Assembly (NCBI RefSeq): GCF_900112315.1
Contig: NZ_FOLL01000006.1
Span: forward strand, 62,001 to 126,000
Direction of reading: 5' to 3'
Source of the DNA: Parapedobacter composti
GTDB taxonomy: Bacteria > Bacteroidota > Bacteroidia > Sphingobacteriales > Sphingobacteriaceae
DNA length: 64,000 bases
Below the pieces are notes generated by a model, which was not told where the DNA came from, did no database searches, and was given only the letters and a program-made list of their open reading frames with translations. Shown here piece by piece: positions 44,041 through 55,056 of the stretch (positions within the stretch are counted from its first letter, which is position 1; the number at the start of each line of letters is the position of its first letter). The position numbers were made by a program, and so were the translations under genes.

Positions 44041-45926
44041 ACAGTATAGAAGTGCTGCGTAAGTATTGGAAGTATGAGTCGTTCCGGCCGTTACAGGAAG
44101 AGATTATCCGGTCGGTACTGGACGGGCGCGATACGCTTGCACTAATGCCCACCGGCGGAGGCAAATCTATTTGTTTCCAGGTGCCGGGTATGGTCCTCGA
44201 CGGGATCTGTATAGTGGTGACACCTTTGATTGCATTAATGAAAGATCAGGCGGAAAACCTTCGGGCCAAAAGCATTGAAGCGGTAGCTATTTTTTCGGGT
44301 ATGACCAAGCGTGAGGTAGACATTGCCTTGGATAATTGTATTTATGGGCCCATTAAGTTCCTATACCTGTCTCCCGAGCGGTTAGCGAGTGAATTAGTGC
44401 AAGAACGAATCCGGCACATGAAGGTTAACCTCTTCGCCATAGACGAAGCACACTGCATATCACAGTGGGGGTACGATTTCCGGCCGTCTTACCTTAATCT
44501 TGTGATATTACGGGAGCTCCATCCAAAGGTGCCTTTTCTAGCGCTAACCGCCACCGCCACCAGTCGGGTGATAGACGATATCCAAGCCAAACTGGCCTTT
44601 TCGGGGCCGAATGTGATGCGCAAGAGTTTTTTTCGGGAGAATGTGGCTTACATGGCGTTCAATGAGGAAGATAAGATAGGCAGGACGCTTCGGGTTATCC
44701 GGAAACTTGGCGGTAGCGGCATCGTGTATGTACGCAATCGGCGTGAAACGCAGGAAGTGGCACGGATTTTAGCCCATGAAGGTGTATCTGCGGCGTACTA
44801 CCATGCCGGGCTGGACACGCTGGAACGCGCTCGCCGGCAGGAGGCCTGGAAATCCAACGATGTCCGGGTAATGGTCGCTACGAATGCCTTTGGCATGGGG
44901 ATAGATAAACCAGACGTTCGCTTTGTTATTCACCTGGATGTGCCGGATTCGCTTGAGGCCTACTACCAGGAAGCCGGTCGGGCTGGCAGGGATGGCAAAA
45001 AGGCATATGCTGTGCTGCTGCATCACCAAAGTGACAGGTTACGCCTGCAAAAGAACCTTGAACTGGGATTTCCTTCTATCGATTTTATCAAACGGATTTA
45101 CCAACATCTGGGCAATCACTACCAACTGGCGTATGGAGCGGGCGAAGGCCTTAGTTTGAACTTTGATGTGGGCGATTTCTGTTCGCGGTATAAACTGGAT
45201 GTAATGACAGCCCTTAGCGCGCTCAAGTTTCTTGAGCGGGATGGGTGGATCGCTGTTACCGAGACGGTGTACCTGCCATCTCGTATTAAGTTTGAGGCGG
45301 GGCCGCAGGACCTGTATAAATTCCAAGTAGAACATGCAGCGTATGACAGTCTAATCAAGGTGATACTGCGAAGCCACGGCGGCGCGTTTGACCACTTTAT
45401 TCCCATCCGGGAACATGAACTTGCGCGCAGGGTCGGCAGGGATTTGAATACAGTGGTTAATATGTTGAACCATCTTCAGAAACTGGAAGTTCTGACATAT
45501 ATCGCGCGGACAGACAGTCCGCAGATCCAGTTCCTGCGCCCCCGTACTGATGACAAACGGCTACATATCGACAGCGGCTTTATCCGCCAGCGCAAGCGTA
45601 TTTTATCAGCGCAGCTCGATGCTGTGTTCGGTTATCTCGACGGTCAGGTTTGCCGAAGCACAATGCTTTTGGCTTATTTCGGTGAAAAGCACTCGGCGCC
45701 TTGTGGTGTATGCGATTGCTGTTTGGCAGCTCGAAAAACAGTTGATTTAGAGGATAAATTGATGGCTGAACTAACGGAGGTACTCGCAGATGGGCCGCTC
45801 ACCCTCGAACAATTGGTGCTGCAGCTTAAATCGGGCGACGAAAAGGCGCGGCTGGCTTTTATCCAAAGGCGACTGGATGACGGCAAACTGAGAATAAATG
45901 GGAGTAAATACGATTTGGCAAGATAA
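44037..45926 (+). CDS. recQ: ATP-dependent DNA helicase RecQ
   Basis: 629 residues from the ATG overlapping the comEC stop. Walker A is PTGGGKS, the DEAH box lies in AIDEAHCISQWGYDFRPSY, and VATNAFGMGIDKPDVRFVIH and QEAGRAGRDG are motifs V and VI. The zinc-binding part has four Cys (CRSTMLLAYFGEKHSAPCGVCDCC). No HRDC domain is visible at the C-terminus, making it a shorter RecQ. It unwinds DNA 3' to 5' in recombination and repair. Its coupling to comEC suggests a link with processing of imported DNA. Confidence 0.95.
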   Translation: MNSIEVLRKYWKYESFRPLQEEIIRSVLDGRDTLALMPTGGGKSICFQVPGMVLDGICIVVTPLIALMKDQAENLRAKSIEAVAIFSGMTKREVDIALDNCIYGPIKFLYLSPERLASELVQERIRHMKVNLFAIDEAHCISQWGYDFRPSYLNLVILRELHPKVPFLALTATATSRVIDDIQAKLAFSGPNVMRKSFFRENVAYMAFNEEDKIGRTLRVIRKLGGSGIVYVRNRRETQEVARILAHEGVSAAYYHAGLDTLERARRQEAWKSNDVRVMVATNAFGMGIDKPDVRFVIHLDVPDSLEAYYQEAGRAGRDGKKAYAVLLHHQSDRLRLQKNLELGFPSIDFIKRIYQHLGNHYQLAYGAGEGLSLNFDVGDFCSRYKLDVMTALSALKFLERDGWIAVTETVYLPSRIKFEAGPQDLYKFQVEHAAYDSLIKVILRSHGGAFDHFIPIREHELARRVGRDLNTVVNMLNHLQKLEVLTYIARTDSPQIQFLRPRTDDKRLHIDSGFIRQRKRILSAQLDAVFGYLDGQVCRSTMLLAYFGEKHSAPCGVCDCCLAARKTVDLEDKLMAELTEVLADGPLTLEQLVLQLKSGDEKARLAFIQRRLDDGKLRINGSKYDLAR

Positions 45927-45960
45927 ATGCACTGGCCGGCACGAGATAGCAAATTGCTGT

Positions 45961-45992
45961 TTGGATATGCACGTCAATTTGTATAAGTTTGT
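45961..45992 (+). promoter_or_regulatory. Promoter of icd
   Basis: TTTG (45961-45964), a 20-base spacer and TAAGTTTG (45985-45992) match the Bacteroidota promoter exactly. The ~50-base leader that follows contains a stem-loop GCTCG-ATGGTAG-CGAGC (45998-46014). Confidence 0.82.
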
Positions 45993-45994
45993 GA

Positions 45995-48262
<2,268 letters not shown>

Positions 48263-48339
48263 GGGAAGTGCCATGCGACCCGGACGCCCCGCTTATGCTT
48301 AAGCTATGGGATTGTGCCGGAATTTGCAAGCCTATCCTG

Positions 48340-48402
48340 CCCTGCCATTGGAACGCGCTAAGCCAGTAAAGGTTATACGCGTTTCAGCGGCAGGGTTTTT
48401 TT
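48340..48402 (+). terminator. Intrinsic terminator of icd
   Basis: CCCTGCC (48340-48346) pairs with GGCAGGG (48389-48395), with an inner GAACGCG/CGCGTTTC pairing, followed by seven T (48396-48402). It lies about 80 bases after the stop. Confidence 0.8.
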
Positions 48403-48446
48403 ATTCAATTTTGACCAGCACAAAACAGCACAAAAATCTATGAAAC

Positions 48447-48484
48447 AAAAAAAACCCTCCTGCCAAATGTGATAGGCAGGAGGG
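48447..48484 (-). terminator. Intrinsic terminator of rpsA
   Basis: On the minus strand CCCTCCTGCC, a ten-base loop and GGCAGGAGGG form a perfect ten-base stem followed by eight T. It starts about 25 bases after the rpsA stop. Confidence 0.9.
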
Positions 48485-48508
48485 ATAAGTGATGAAAGTT
48501 TATGCGAA

Positions 48509-50452
48509 TTATTTTTTCGCTTTCTTTCCGCTTTCTTCGTCTTCCAGCTGTTCTTTCAGTTGGGCGAGTACGTCAAGGTCACCCAAGGTAGACTTCTCAA
48601 CAGACTCTTTTACTTTCTTCACAGCGGTGGAAGCGGCTTTTGCTTCCTTCTTGCGGTTATTGAATTCTTCCATCCGTGCTTCAGCGCGTTGATCTTCCCA
48701 GATACGGGAGTGCGAAATAACCACACGTTTGTTTTCTTTGTTGAATTCAATGATTTTGAAGTCGGAAGTTTCGTCCAGTTTCAATACGCTGCCATCTTCT
48801 TTTACGCTGTGCTTGGCCGGGCAGAACCCTTCCACGCCATACGGAAGTGCAACAATATTGCCTTTTTCGCCGACTTTAATAACCGTTCCCTGATGGATGG
48901 AATCCAGCGTGAATATGGTTTCGAATGTATCCCATGGATTTTCTTCCAATTGCTTGTGACCCAAGCTCAGTTTGCGGTTTTCCTCGTCAAGTTCCAGCAC
49001 TACCACTTCCAGCTCTTCGCCTACTTTGGTGAATTCGTTGGGGTGATTGATTTTCTTAGACCAGGAAAGGTCCGAAATATGAATCAAACCGTCGATACCC
49101 TCTTCTAGTTCAACAAATACGCCGAAGTTAGTCATATTCTTTACGACCGCTTTTTGCTTAGAACCAATAGGATAACGATCCGCAATATTCTTCCAGGGAT
49201 CCGGAGTCAGTTGTTTAATGCCGAGGCTCATCTTGCGCTCGTCGCGATCAAGCGTCAGAATAACCGCTTCAACCTCATCGCCCACTTTCAGGAATTCCTG
49301 TGGACTGCGCAGATTTTGCGACCAAGACATTTCCGATACGTGTATCAGGCCTTCTACGCCCGGGGTGATTTCGAGGAATGCACCATAGTCTGCTACGGTT
49401 ACGATTTTGCCTTTTACCTTTGAACCAACTTCCAACGACGTATCCAGGGATTCCCAAGGATGTTCGGTCAGTTGTTTTAAGCCCAGCGCTATACGTTTTT
49501 TCTCATCATCAAAATCCAAGACCACTACGTTGACGGTTTGGTCAAGCTGCAATACTTCCCGTGGGTGCTCAATGCGGCCCCAAGAAATATCGGTGATGTG
49601 CAACAGGCCGTCTACACCTCCCAAATCAATGAACACACCGAAATCGGTGATATTCTTGACAGTACCTTCCAATACTTGTCCTTTCTCGAGTTTGGAAACG
49701 ATTTCTGATTTTTGGTTTTCTAAATCGTCCTCGATAAGTACTTTATGTGATACAACTACATTCTTGAATTCATGGTTGATTTTCACCACCTTGAATTCCA
49801 TAGTTTTGCCCACGTAGATGTCGTAATCGCGGATAGGTTTAATGTCGATCTGTGAACCCGGTAAGAATGCCTCTACACCCTTGATGTCAACGATGAGTCC
49901 TCCTTTGGTCCGGCTTTTCACAAAACCTGTTATAATGGTGTCGTTTTCAAGTGCTTCATTGATCTCTTCCCATGATTTCTGGGTCTTGGCACGCTTACGT
50001 GAAAGCACCAACTGACCATTGGCGTCTTCCTGTGATTCAACGAAAACGTCTACCACATCGCCCACTTTCAGATCAGGGGTGTCACGGAATTCAGAAAGGG
50101 ATACCAAACCGTCCGACTTGAAACCGATGTTCAGCACCACATCTTTGTTGTTGATGGAAACCACTGTGCCTTGCACGATCTCCCCTTTGTTGACGGAATT
50201 GAACGTGCCGGCGTAGAGGTTTTCCAGTTTAGCGCGCTCTTCGTCGCTGTAATTGCCGAAACCTTTTTCATCCTTGTCCCAGTCAAAATCATCCTCAGGG
50301 GTGTTCCAAGCATTCGATTTGATTTCATCGATAAACGTCGAATCGGCTTCCGACTCGATGTTTTCCTTCTCCTTCACCAAGGTGTCCTCGGCGTCATGGA
50401 GTTCAGCTTTTTTTGCTGCCAGTTCCTTTTCTGCTTCTTGTTTTTTTGCCAT
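48509..50452 (-). CDS. rpsA: 30S ribosomal protein S1
   Basis: 647 residues. An acidic, coiled N-terminal extension (about 1-75) precedes six S1 RNA-binding repeats, seen through motifs such as GTVKNITDFGVFIDLGGVDGLLHITDISW and its repeats, and a Lys-rich tail ending GKKAKK. It holds mRNA on the 30S subunit, which matters in Bacteroidota where Shine-Dalgarno sites are weak. Length exceeds Escherichia coli S1 (557) mainly through the terminal extensions. Confidence 0.97.
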   Translation of the reverse strand: MAKKQEAEKELAAKKAELHDAEDTLVKEKENIESEADSTFIDEIKSNAWNTPEDDFDWDKDEKGFGNYSDEERAKLENLYAGTFNSVNKGEIVQGTVVSINNKDVVLNIGFKSDGLVSLSEFRDTPDLKVGDVVDVFVESQEDANGQLVLSRKRAKTQKSWEEINEALENDTIITGFVKSRTKGGLIVDIKGVEAFLPGSQIDIKPIRDYDIYVGKTMEFKVVKINHEFKNVVVSHKVLIEDDLENQKSEIVSKLEKGQVLEGTVKNITDFGVFIDLGGVDGLLHITDISWGRIEHPREVLQLDQTVNVVVLDFDDEKKRIALGLKQLTEHPWESLDTSLEVGSKVKGKIVTVADYGAFLEITPGVEGLIHVSEMSWSQNLRSPQEFLKVGDEVEAVILTLDRDERKMSLGIKQLTPDPWKNIADRYPIGSKQKAVVKNMTNFGVFVELEEGIDGLIHISDLSWSKKINHPNEFTKVGEELEVVVLELDEENRKLSLGHKQLEENPWDTFETIFTLDSIHQGTVIKVGEKGNIVALPYGVEGFCPAKHSVKEDGSVLKLDETSDFKIIEFNKENKRVVISHSRIWEDQRAEARMEEFNNRKKEAKAASTAVKKVKESVEKSTLGDLDVLAQLKEQLEDEESGKKAKK

Positions 50453-50493
50453 TAATTCATTTGTCTCCTTTTTCCCGATTTTTATCAGGACTG

Positions 50494-50501
50494 CAAAGGT
50501 A
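50494..50501 (-). promoter_or_regulatory. -7 box (TACCTTTG) of rpsA
   Basis: On the minus strand TACCTTTG matches TAnnTTTG, 41 bases before the ATG at 50452. No -33 TTTG is visible at the standard distance. Confidence 0.6.
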
Positions 50502-50605
50502 TGAAAAACTTTTATTTATAGGGAGTTATTATTTCAAATTTAATGATGAGCATGGTGGCGATGCGGGTGACATTCGGTGCGCGCTGTGTTTTGCTGTGTG
50601 AAAGT

Positions 50606-50633
50606 TTGGCATCAAGTTGGCATATCATATAAT
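50606..50633 (+). promoter_or_regulatory. Sigma70-like promoter upstream of the OmpA-family gene
   Basis: TTGGCA (50606-50611), 16 bases, TATAAT (50628-50633) resembles the Escherichia coli consensus rather than the Bacteroidota one. A strong Shine-Dalgarno AAAGGAGGA (50651-50659) follows, five bases before the ATG. Both are unusual for this window and may be chance in AT-rich DNA. Confidence 0.4.
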
Positions 50634-50664
50634 TAATTAGGTTGATGAACAAAGGAGGATTGTT

Positions 50665-51585
50665 ATGAAACGAATATGGATATATGGGGTCGCCATTATG
50701 CTTGCGCTCCCTTTCACGCAAGGATGCGTAAGCAACAAAAAATATCAATCATTGCAAACGGAATACAACGAAATGCAGACGAGAGAACAGGAGCTGAATA
50801 AACGCTATCAGGAGGCTCAACAAAAACTTTCGTCAACGACCACCAGAGTAAGTGGCCTGGAGGATCAGATTGCATCGGAAAGGGCCAATGTCAAAGCGTT
50901 ACAGGATGCCCTGGATAAGTGTTTAGCTTCGTCGAATCAAGGCAATGTGAATATTTCCAAGCTTGTGGATGAGATAAATGCGTCGAATCGGTATATCCAG
51001 CACTTGGTTAACGCCAAGAACCGGAGCGACTCACTTAATATGGTGCTGACCAACCGTTTAACCCGTTCGCTCAGCCGAGAGGAGATGCGAGACGTAGATG
51101 TGCAAGTGTTGAAAGGTGTTGTATATATTTCGCTTTCCGATAATATGCTATATAAATCAGGTAGCTACGAGATCTCAGAAAGAGCAGGGGAGACCCTTAG
51201 CAAGATTGCCAAAATCATCATGGATTACAAGGATTATGATGTGCTGGTGGAAGGTAATACCGATAATGTGCCCATCTCCAAGCCAAATATCCGAAATAAC
51301 TGGGATTTAAGTGTTTTGCGAGGGTCCTCGGTAGTGCAGGCATTGCAAAACGAATACGGAGTAGACCCCAGGCGGCTCACTGCCGCTGGCCGGGGTGAAT
51401 ATAATACGATTGCTGACAATGCTACCGAAAGCGGGAGAGCTCGCAACCGCCGCACGCAGATTATCATTACCCCCAAGCTGGATCAGTTTATGGAACTCAT
51501 AGATAAAGCGCCGGAAGGCGGGGGCAATGATCAGGATTCAGCAGCAGCATCTACCGTACCAGCAGACACGTTACGCATGCAATAG
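50665..51585 (+). CDS. OmpA-family lipoprotein with coiled coil
   Basis: 306 residues. The signal ends in TQGC (Cys21), a likely lipobox, followed by a coiled coil of about 100 residues (YNEMQTREQELNKRYQEAQQKLSSTTTRVSGLEDQI region) and a C-terminal OmpA domain (NTDNVPISKPNIRNNWDLSVLRGSSVVQAL; RNRRTQIIITPKLDQF) that binds peptidoglycan. It should tether the outer membrane to the cell wall. It has a notably strong ribosome-binding site. Monocistronic, convergent with the YihY gene. Confidence 0.92.
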   Translation: MKRIWIYGVAIMLALPFTQGCVSNKKYQSLQTEYNEMQTREQELNKRYQEAQQKLSSTTTRVSGLEDQIASERANVKALQDALDKCLASSNQGNVNISKLVDEINASNRYIQHLVNAKNRSDSLNMVLTNRLTRSLSREEMRDVDVQVLKGVVYISLSDNMLYKSGSYEISERAGETLSKIAKIIMDYKDYDVLVEGNTDNVPISKPNIRNNWDLSVLRGSSVVQALQNEYGVDPRRLTAAGRGEYNTIADNATESGRARNRRTQIIITPKLDQFMELIDKAPEGGGNDQDSAAASTVPADTLRMQ

Positions 51586-51661
51586 CGTCCTACGATTATA
51601 TTTCGATTGCCCGACGGGTAGCGGCCCAAGGCTGTTTACTCCCCGGGCAACCGAATAAAAC

Positions 51662-52645
51662 TCATCCGGCATCGGCCTTCGGGTTTTTAAAGGTGTTGAA
51701 TGCCCGCGGACGTACAATTTTTATGCTCTGTTTGGATAATGCGATCGCGGCATTCAACTCGAAACCCACCAGTAGAATCAAGGAATTGAGGTAAAGCCAG
51801 ATCATGATAACGATTAATGTTCCGATAGAACCGTAAAGTTTGTTGTAAGCATTGAAGTTATTGATGTAAAAGGCAAAACCTGAAAACGTAAGAATAGCCA
51901 GGATAGTGGCCAGCATGGCGCCCGGACTAAAGAGCCGCCATCTGCGCGACGAGGCGGGACCGAATTTATATAATATACTTACCGTGAAAAAATAGATGCC
52001 GAACAGGATGAACCAGCGCGCTGCGGCAATTATGAATCGCCAAAATGAAGCGTTGATTGTTATATTCTCTCTAAGGTACCCTACAATGTAACCCGCAAGG
52101 GTGAAGATGGTCATACCTATGGTAAGCGCGATGATGATCATCAACGTCAGACCGACAGCAACAAGCCGCTGATGCCCCCAGGAACGGCTTTCGGCAATCA
52201 AAGAGGCCTTGTTAAAGGCCAACATCAACGAACTTACCCCATTGGTGGCAAAAAACGTAGCCAAGATGAAACCAATGGAGAGTAAGCCGCTGTTCTGGTT
52301 CTTGACAATATCTTCTAAGGTCGATTCAACAGTCAGGAATGCATTTTCAGGCATCACCACTTCCATGAAATCAAGCAACTGTTCCTGAAAATTAGCTATG
52401 GGGATGTAAGGAATAAGTGTAAAGAGGAAAATAATGCCGGGAAAAATGGCCAGCATAAAATTATAGGCCAATGAGGATGCTTTGTTAAGAATTGATTCCC
52501 GGGCAATTTCCTGAAAGAAAAACGTAGCTACTGTATAGAGCGGCAATGAACCAAACCCTGGCAGCACCACGGCCTTGCTCCATTCGATAAACAGCCAATA
52601 GGGCTTGAATTTCAATAACGTACGGTGAGCCCAACCCATTGTCAA
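51662..52645 (-). CDS. YihY/BrkB-family inner-membrane protein
   Basis: 327 residues with six hydrophobic segments. SILNKASSLAYNFMLAIFPGIIFLFTLIPYIP and NKLYGSIGTLIVIMIWLYLNSLILLVGFELNAAI are the family's hallmarks. Function is unclear; once misannotated as RNase BN. The ATG overlaps the stop of the thioesterase gene by four bases (ATGA), so the two are coupled with mltG in one minus-strand operon. Confidence 0.93.
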   Translation of the reverse strand: MTMGWAHRTLLKFKPYWLFIEWSKAVVLPGFGSLPLYTVATFFFQEIARESILNKASSLAYNFMLAIFPGIIFLFTLIPYIPIANFQEQLLDFMEVVMPENAFLTVESTLEDIVKNQNSGLLSIGFILATFFATNGVSSLMLAFNKASLIAESRSWGHQRLVAVGLTLMIIIALTIGMTIFTLAGYIVGYLRENITINASFWRFIIAAARWFILFGIYFFTVSILYKFGPASSRRWRLFSPGAMLATILAILTFSGFAFYINNFNAYNKLYGSIGTLIVIMIWLYLNSLILLVGFELNAAIALSKQSIKIVRPRAFNTFKNPKADAG

Positions 52646-53049
52646 TTAAAATACGTATGCAACCGTTCCAGAAAACCCGCGGGTGCCATGCAGGGCTTGT
52701 TGCGCTTCATGTCGACAAAAACCAGCTGTGTATAACCGGTATTGATTAACTCGCCTCCCGGATTAAACAACTCGTATTCAAACTTGATTTTAACGGCGGG
52801 TTTTTCCCGAAGATGTACCCTTACGGTGATTTCTTCATCATACCGTGCAGGTTTCAAATACTTGCAGCGGAGCTCCATTACGGGTAGCATGATGCCGCTG
52901 TCTTCGAGTGCTTTGTATGAAAATCCGAGACTCCGGAACAATTCTACACGGCCTACTTCATAATAAGTGGCATAATTGCCGTAATAGACATATCCCATTT
53001 GATCGGTTTCAGCATAGCGGACTCTCACTTTTGTTTCAAAGGTATACAT
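52642..53049 (-). CDS. Acyl-CoA thioesterase (4HBT hot-dog fold)
   Basis: 135 residues of a single hot-dog domain. VRYAETDQMGYVYYGNYATYYEVGRVELFRSLG is the YbgC/4HBT motif with the catalytic Asp. It hydrolyses acyl-CoA esters; the natural acyl group is unknown. Its ATG shares one base with the mltG stop (TAATG). Confidence 0.93.
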   Translation of the reverse strand: MYTFETKVRVRYAETDQMGYVYYGNYATYYEVGRVELFRSLGFSYKALEDSGIMLPVMELRCKYLKPARYDEEITVRVHLREKPAVKIKFEYELFNPGGELINTGYTQLVFVDMKRNKPCMAPAGFLERLHTYFN

Positions 53050-54095
53050 TAGCGCATGATGTTTCGTTCGTTCAGTGCCTGCTGGAATTTACGTGCATTC
53101 CTGTTGTGTTCAGCCTGCGTAACGGCGAAGTTATGATAACCCGAGAAGTCGTCTTTGGCTACCATATAGATATAATCGTGACGCTCGTGATTCAACACAG
53201 CATCGATGGAAGCGATGCTGGGCATCATGATAGGACCGGGCGGCAGGCCGCGGTATAAGTATGTGTTATACGGTGAATCTGTACGGAGATGCCGGTAAAG
53301 CACACGCCTGATCGTGAAATCTCCGGTCGCGAAAATGACAGTGGGATCGGCTTGCAACAGCATTCCCTTTCGTAGCCGGTTGAGGTACAGGCCGGCTATG
53401 GTGGGCATTTCATCGGTGTGCAGTGCTTCGCCCTTTACGATAGCGGCTAATATGCTCACTTGCTGTGGTGTCAGGTTCAGTTCAGCGGCTTTTTCCCGGC
53501 GTTGCGTATTCCAGAACCGTTGGTATTCTTCGTGCATCCTTTCCACAAAGCGTTCAGGGGAGGTGTTCCAGTAAAACTCATAGGTGTTGGGGATGAACAT
53601 GCTGAAGAAATTTTCAGTGTCAAACCCGTATCCCGCAGCGATACTGTCGTTATTCAATACATCAATGAAAGCGATGGAATCCGGCTCAAGCTGGCTGGCC
53701 AGTATCGCAGCGAAATGCTCCTTTAGCCTTACATTTTCGAAACGGAGTTTGACGGGTTCCTGCATTCCCCCTCCCAATTTGTTGAGCAACGTACGGTTGT
53801 TCATGCCCGGTTCCAGTTTATATTTTCCGGGTTTCACACGGTTCGGATATTCCATCTTGTTCGCCGCCCAGCGAAAAGAAGCAGTGTCGTCTACGATATG
53901 GAGTTCGCCGATACTGGTCATTACATCTTCAAAATCCCAATGTGTGTAAACATACAGGTATTCTTCTTCGGCAGTGACATTCGGCGCAAAAAGCCCTTTG
54001 TAATAGCGATAAGCGATAATGCCACCTATGGCAATCGCGATGGCAGCGATGATGAACAGTATCCTGAATAGCGCCTTTTTTCTTCTTTTTTCCAT
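53049..54095 (-). CDS. mltG: Endolytic peptidoglycan transglycosylase MltG
   Basis: 348 residues with one N-terminal membrane anchor (ALFRILFIIAAIAIAIGGIIAY) and the YceG domain. The active-site segment AAIVKGEALHTDEMPTIAGLYLNRL includes the catalytic Glu, and LLQADPTVIFATGD follows. MltG cuts nascent glycan strands at the inner membrane and sets their length. It is first in an operon with the thioesterase and YihY genes and 52 bases after the PASTA gene. Confidence 0.95.
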   Translation of the reverse strand: MEKRRKKALFRILFIIAAIAIAIGGIIAYRYYKGLFAPNVTAEEEYLYVYTHWDFEDVMTSIGELHIVDDTASFRWAANKMEYPNRVKPGKYKLEPGMNNRTLLNKLGGGMQEPVKLRFENVRLKEHFAAILASQLEPDSIAFIDVLNNDSIAAGYGFDTENFFSMFIPNTYEFYWNTSPERFVERMHEEYQRFWNTQRREKAAELNLTPQQVSILAAIVKGEALHTDEMPTIAGLYLNRLRKGMLLQADPTVIFATGDFTIRRVLYRHLRTDSPYNTYLYRGLPPGPIMMPSIASIDAVLNHERHDYIYMVAKDDFSGYHNFAVTQAEHNRNARKFQQALNERNIMR

Positions 54096-54147
54096 TTATT
54101 GATTCTTTTCCTCACTAACCGTTAACATGAGGTGACTGATGTTTCCG

Positions 54148-54906
54148 TTATTGGTTGGCCAATGCAACATTCACGGGGGAGCCGATGCTTACGTTGGGAT
54201 CATCAGGCGTAGGCGTCTGTGAGACCACCACGGCACTGGTACTGTCGGCAACCAACCCCATATAGTTAACGGTTCCCAAAGTCAGCGAAGCGCCCTTCAA
54301 TGCGAAACGCACTTCAGAAAGAGTAAGTCCGGTCAGGTCGGGTACCGGAACTTCGTTAGCTCCCCTGCCGTCGCCCAGCACGAGATCTATTGTCGATCCT
54401 TTCGGTATAGGACGCCCTGCATTCAGCTTTTCCCCTCCGAATTTGACATCGAGTACCACATCTTTAGCAATATCGGGGATATAGGTGGTGTCGCCCAGTT
54501 TAAGGCCATAGCTATTCAGGACGGCCTTAGCCTCTACGAAAGTTTTTTCTATAAGTTCAGGAAACGCGACTTCGGGAGCTGTGCGCGTAATAATGGTTAA
54601 ATAAAGTGTGCGGTTTTTCTTCACTTTGGTGTCTGGATCGGGGTCCTGCTCGATAACCAGGCCCGGCCTGGCATCCATCTGGTATACCGAATCTACTTCA
54701 TATTGAAAGCCTTGGGCTTCTAATTTTTTTATGGCATCATCAATTACCAGCCCTTTAAGCTGCGGCACGGGAACCGACTCGTTATGCCGGGTATAATGGC
54801 GCAGGCCGAATATGATGATAAGGAAGAAAACGGTTAAGCCGATCAGCGCGGCGATAAGGTTTTTTCTAAAGGCATCTGTCCTTAGGTACTGGAAAAATTT
54901 AACCAT
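54148..54906 (-). CDS. Membrane-anchored PASTA-domain protein
   Basis: 252 residues: a short cytoplasmic start, one membrane helix (LIAALIGLTVFFLIIIFGL) and three PASTA repeats (about 42-110, 112-183, 185-252; VPQLKGLVIDDAIKKLEAQGF, FPELIEKTFVEAKAVLNSYGL, VPDLTGLTLSEVRFALKGASL). PASTA repeats bind peptidoglycan stem peptides or beta-lactams. There is no kinase or transpeptidase domain, so it is a stand-alone binding protein. Next to ddl and mltG it likely serves cell-wall assembly. Confidence 0.92.
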   Translation of the reverse strand: MVKFFQYLRTDAFRKNLIAALIGLTVFFLIIIFGLRHYTRHNESVPVPQLKGLVIDDAIKKLEAQGFQYEVDSVYQMDARPGLVIEQDPDPDTKVKKNRTLYLTIITRTAPEVAFPELIEKTFVEAKAVLNSYGLKLGDTTYIPDIAKDVVLDVKFGGEKLNAGRPIPKGSTIDLVLGDGRGANEVPVPDLTGLTLSEVRFALKGASLTLGTVNYMGLVADSTSAVVVSQTPTPDDPNVSIGSPVNVALANQ

Positions 54907-55041
54907 GTCGAATTGTATAATGTCAGCGCTAAAGCTAAATACGGTTTGTCTGTGTTCAGCAATATTAGCGCCACAATTTTTACTCCGTAATTAAAACGGA
55001 AGATAGGGACAAAATTATTCGTTTTTCCGTGCATCGCAAAT

Positions 55042-55049
55042 TATATTTG
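55042..55049 (+). promoter_or_regulatory. -7 box (TATATTTG) immediately before ddl
   Basis: A full TAnnTTTG match, seven bases before the ATG at 55057. The predicted leader would be only about three bases long. Confidence 0.6.
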
Positions 55050-55056
55050 CCGAATC

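Noticed and set aside
51620-51660. Inverted repeat TTGCCCG/CGGGCAA between the OmpA and YihY genes
   Set aside because: The loop is long and no T-run follows on either strand, so termination is not supported.
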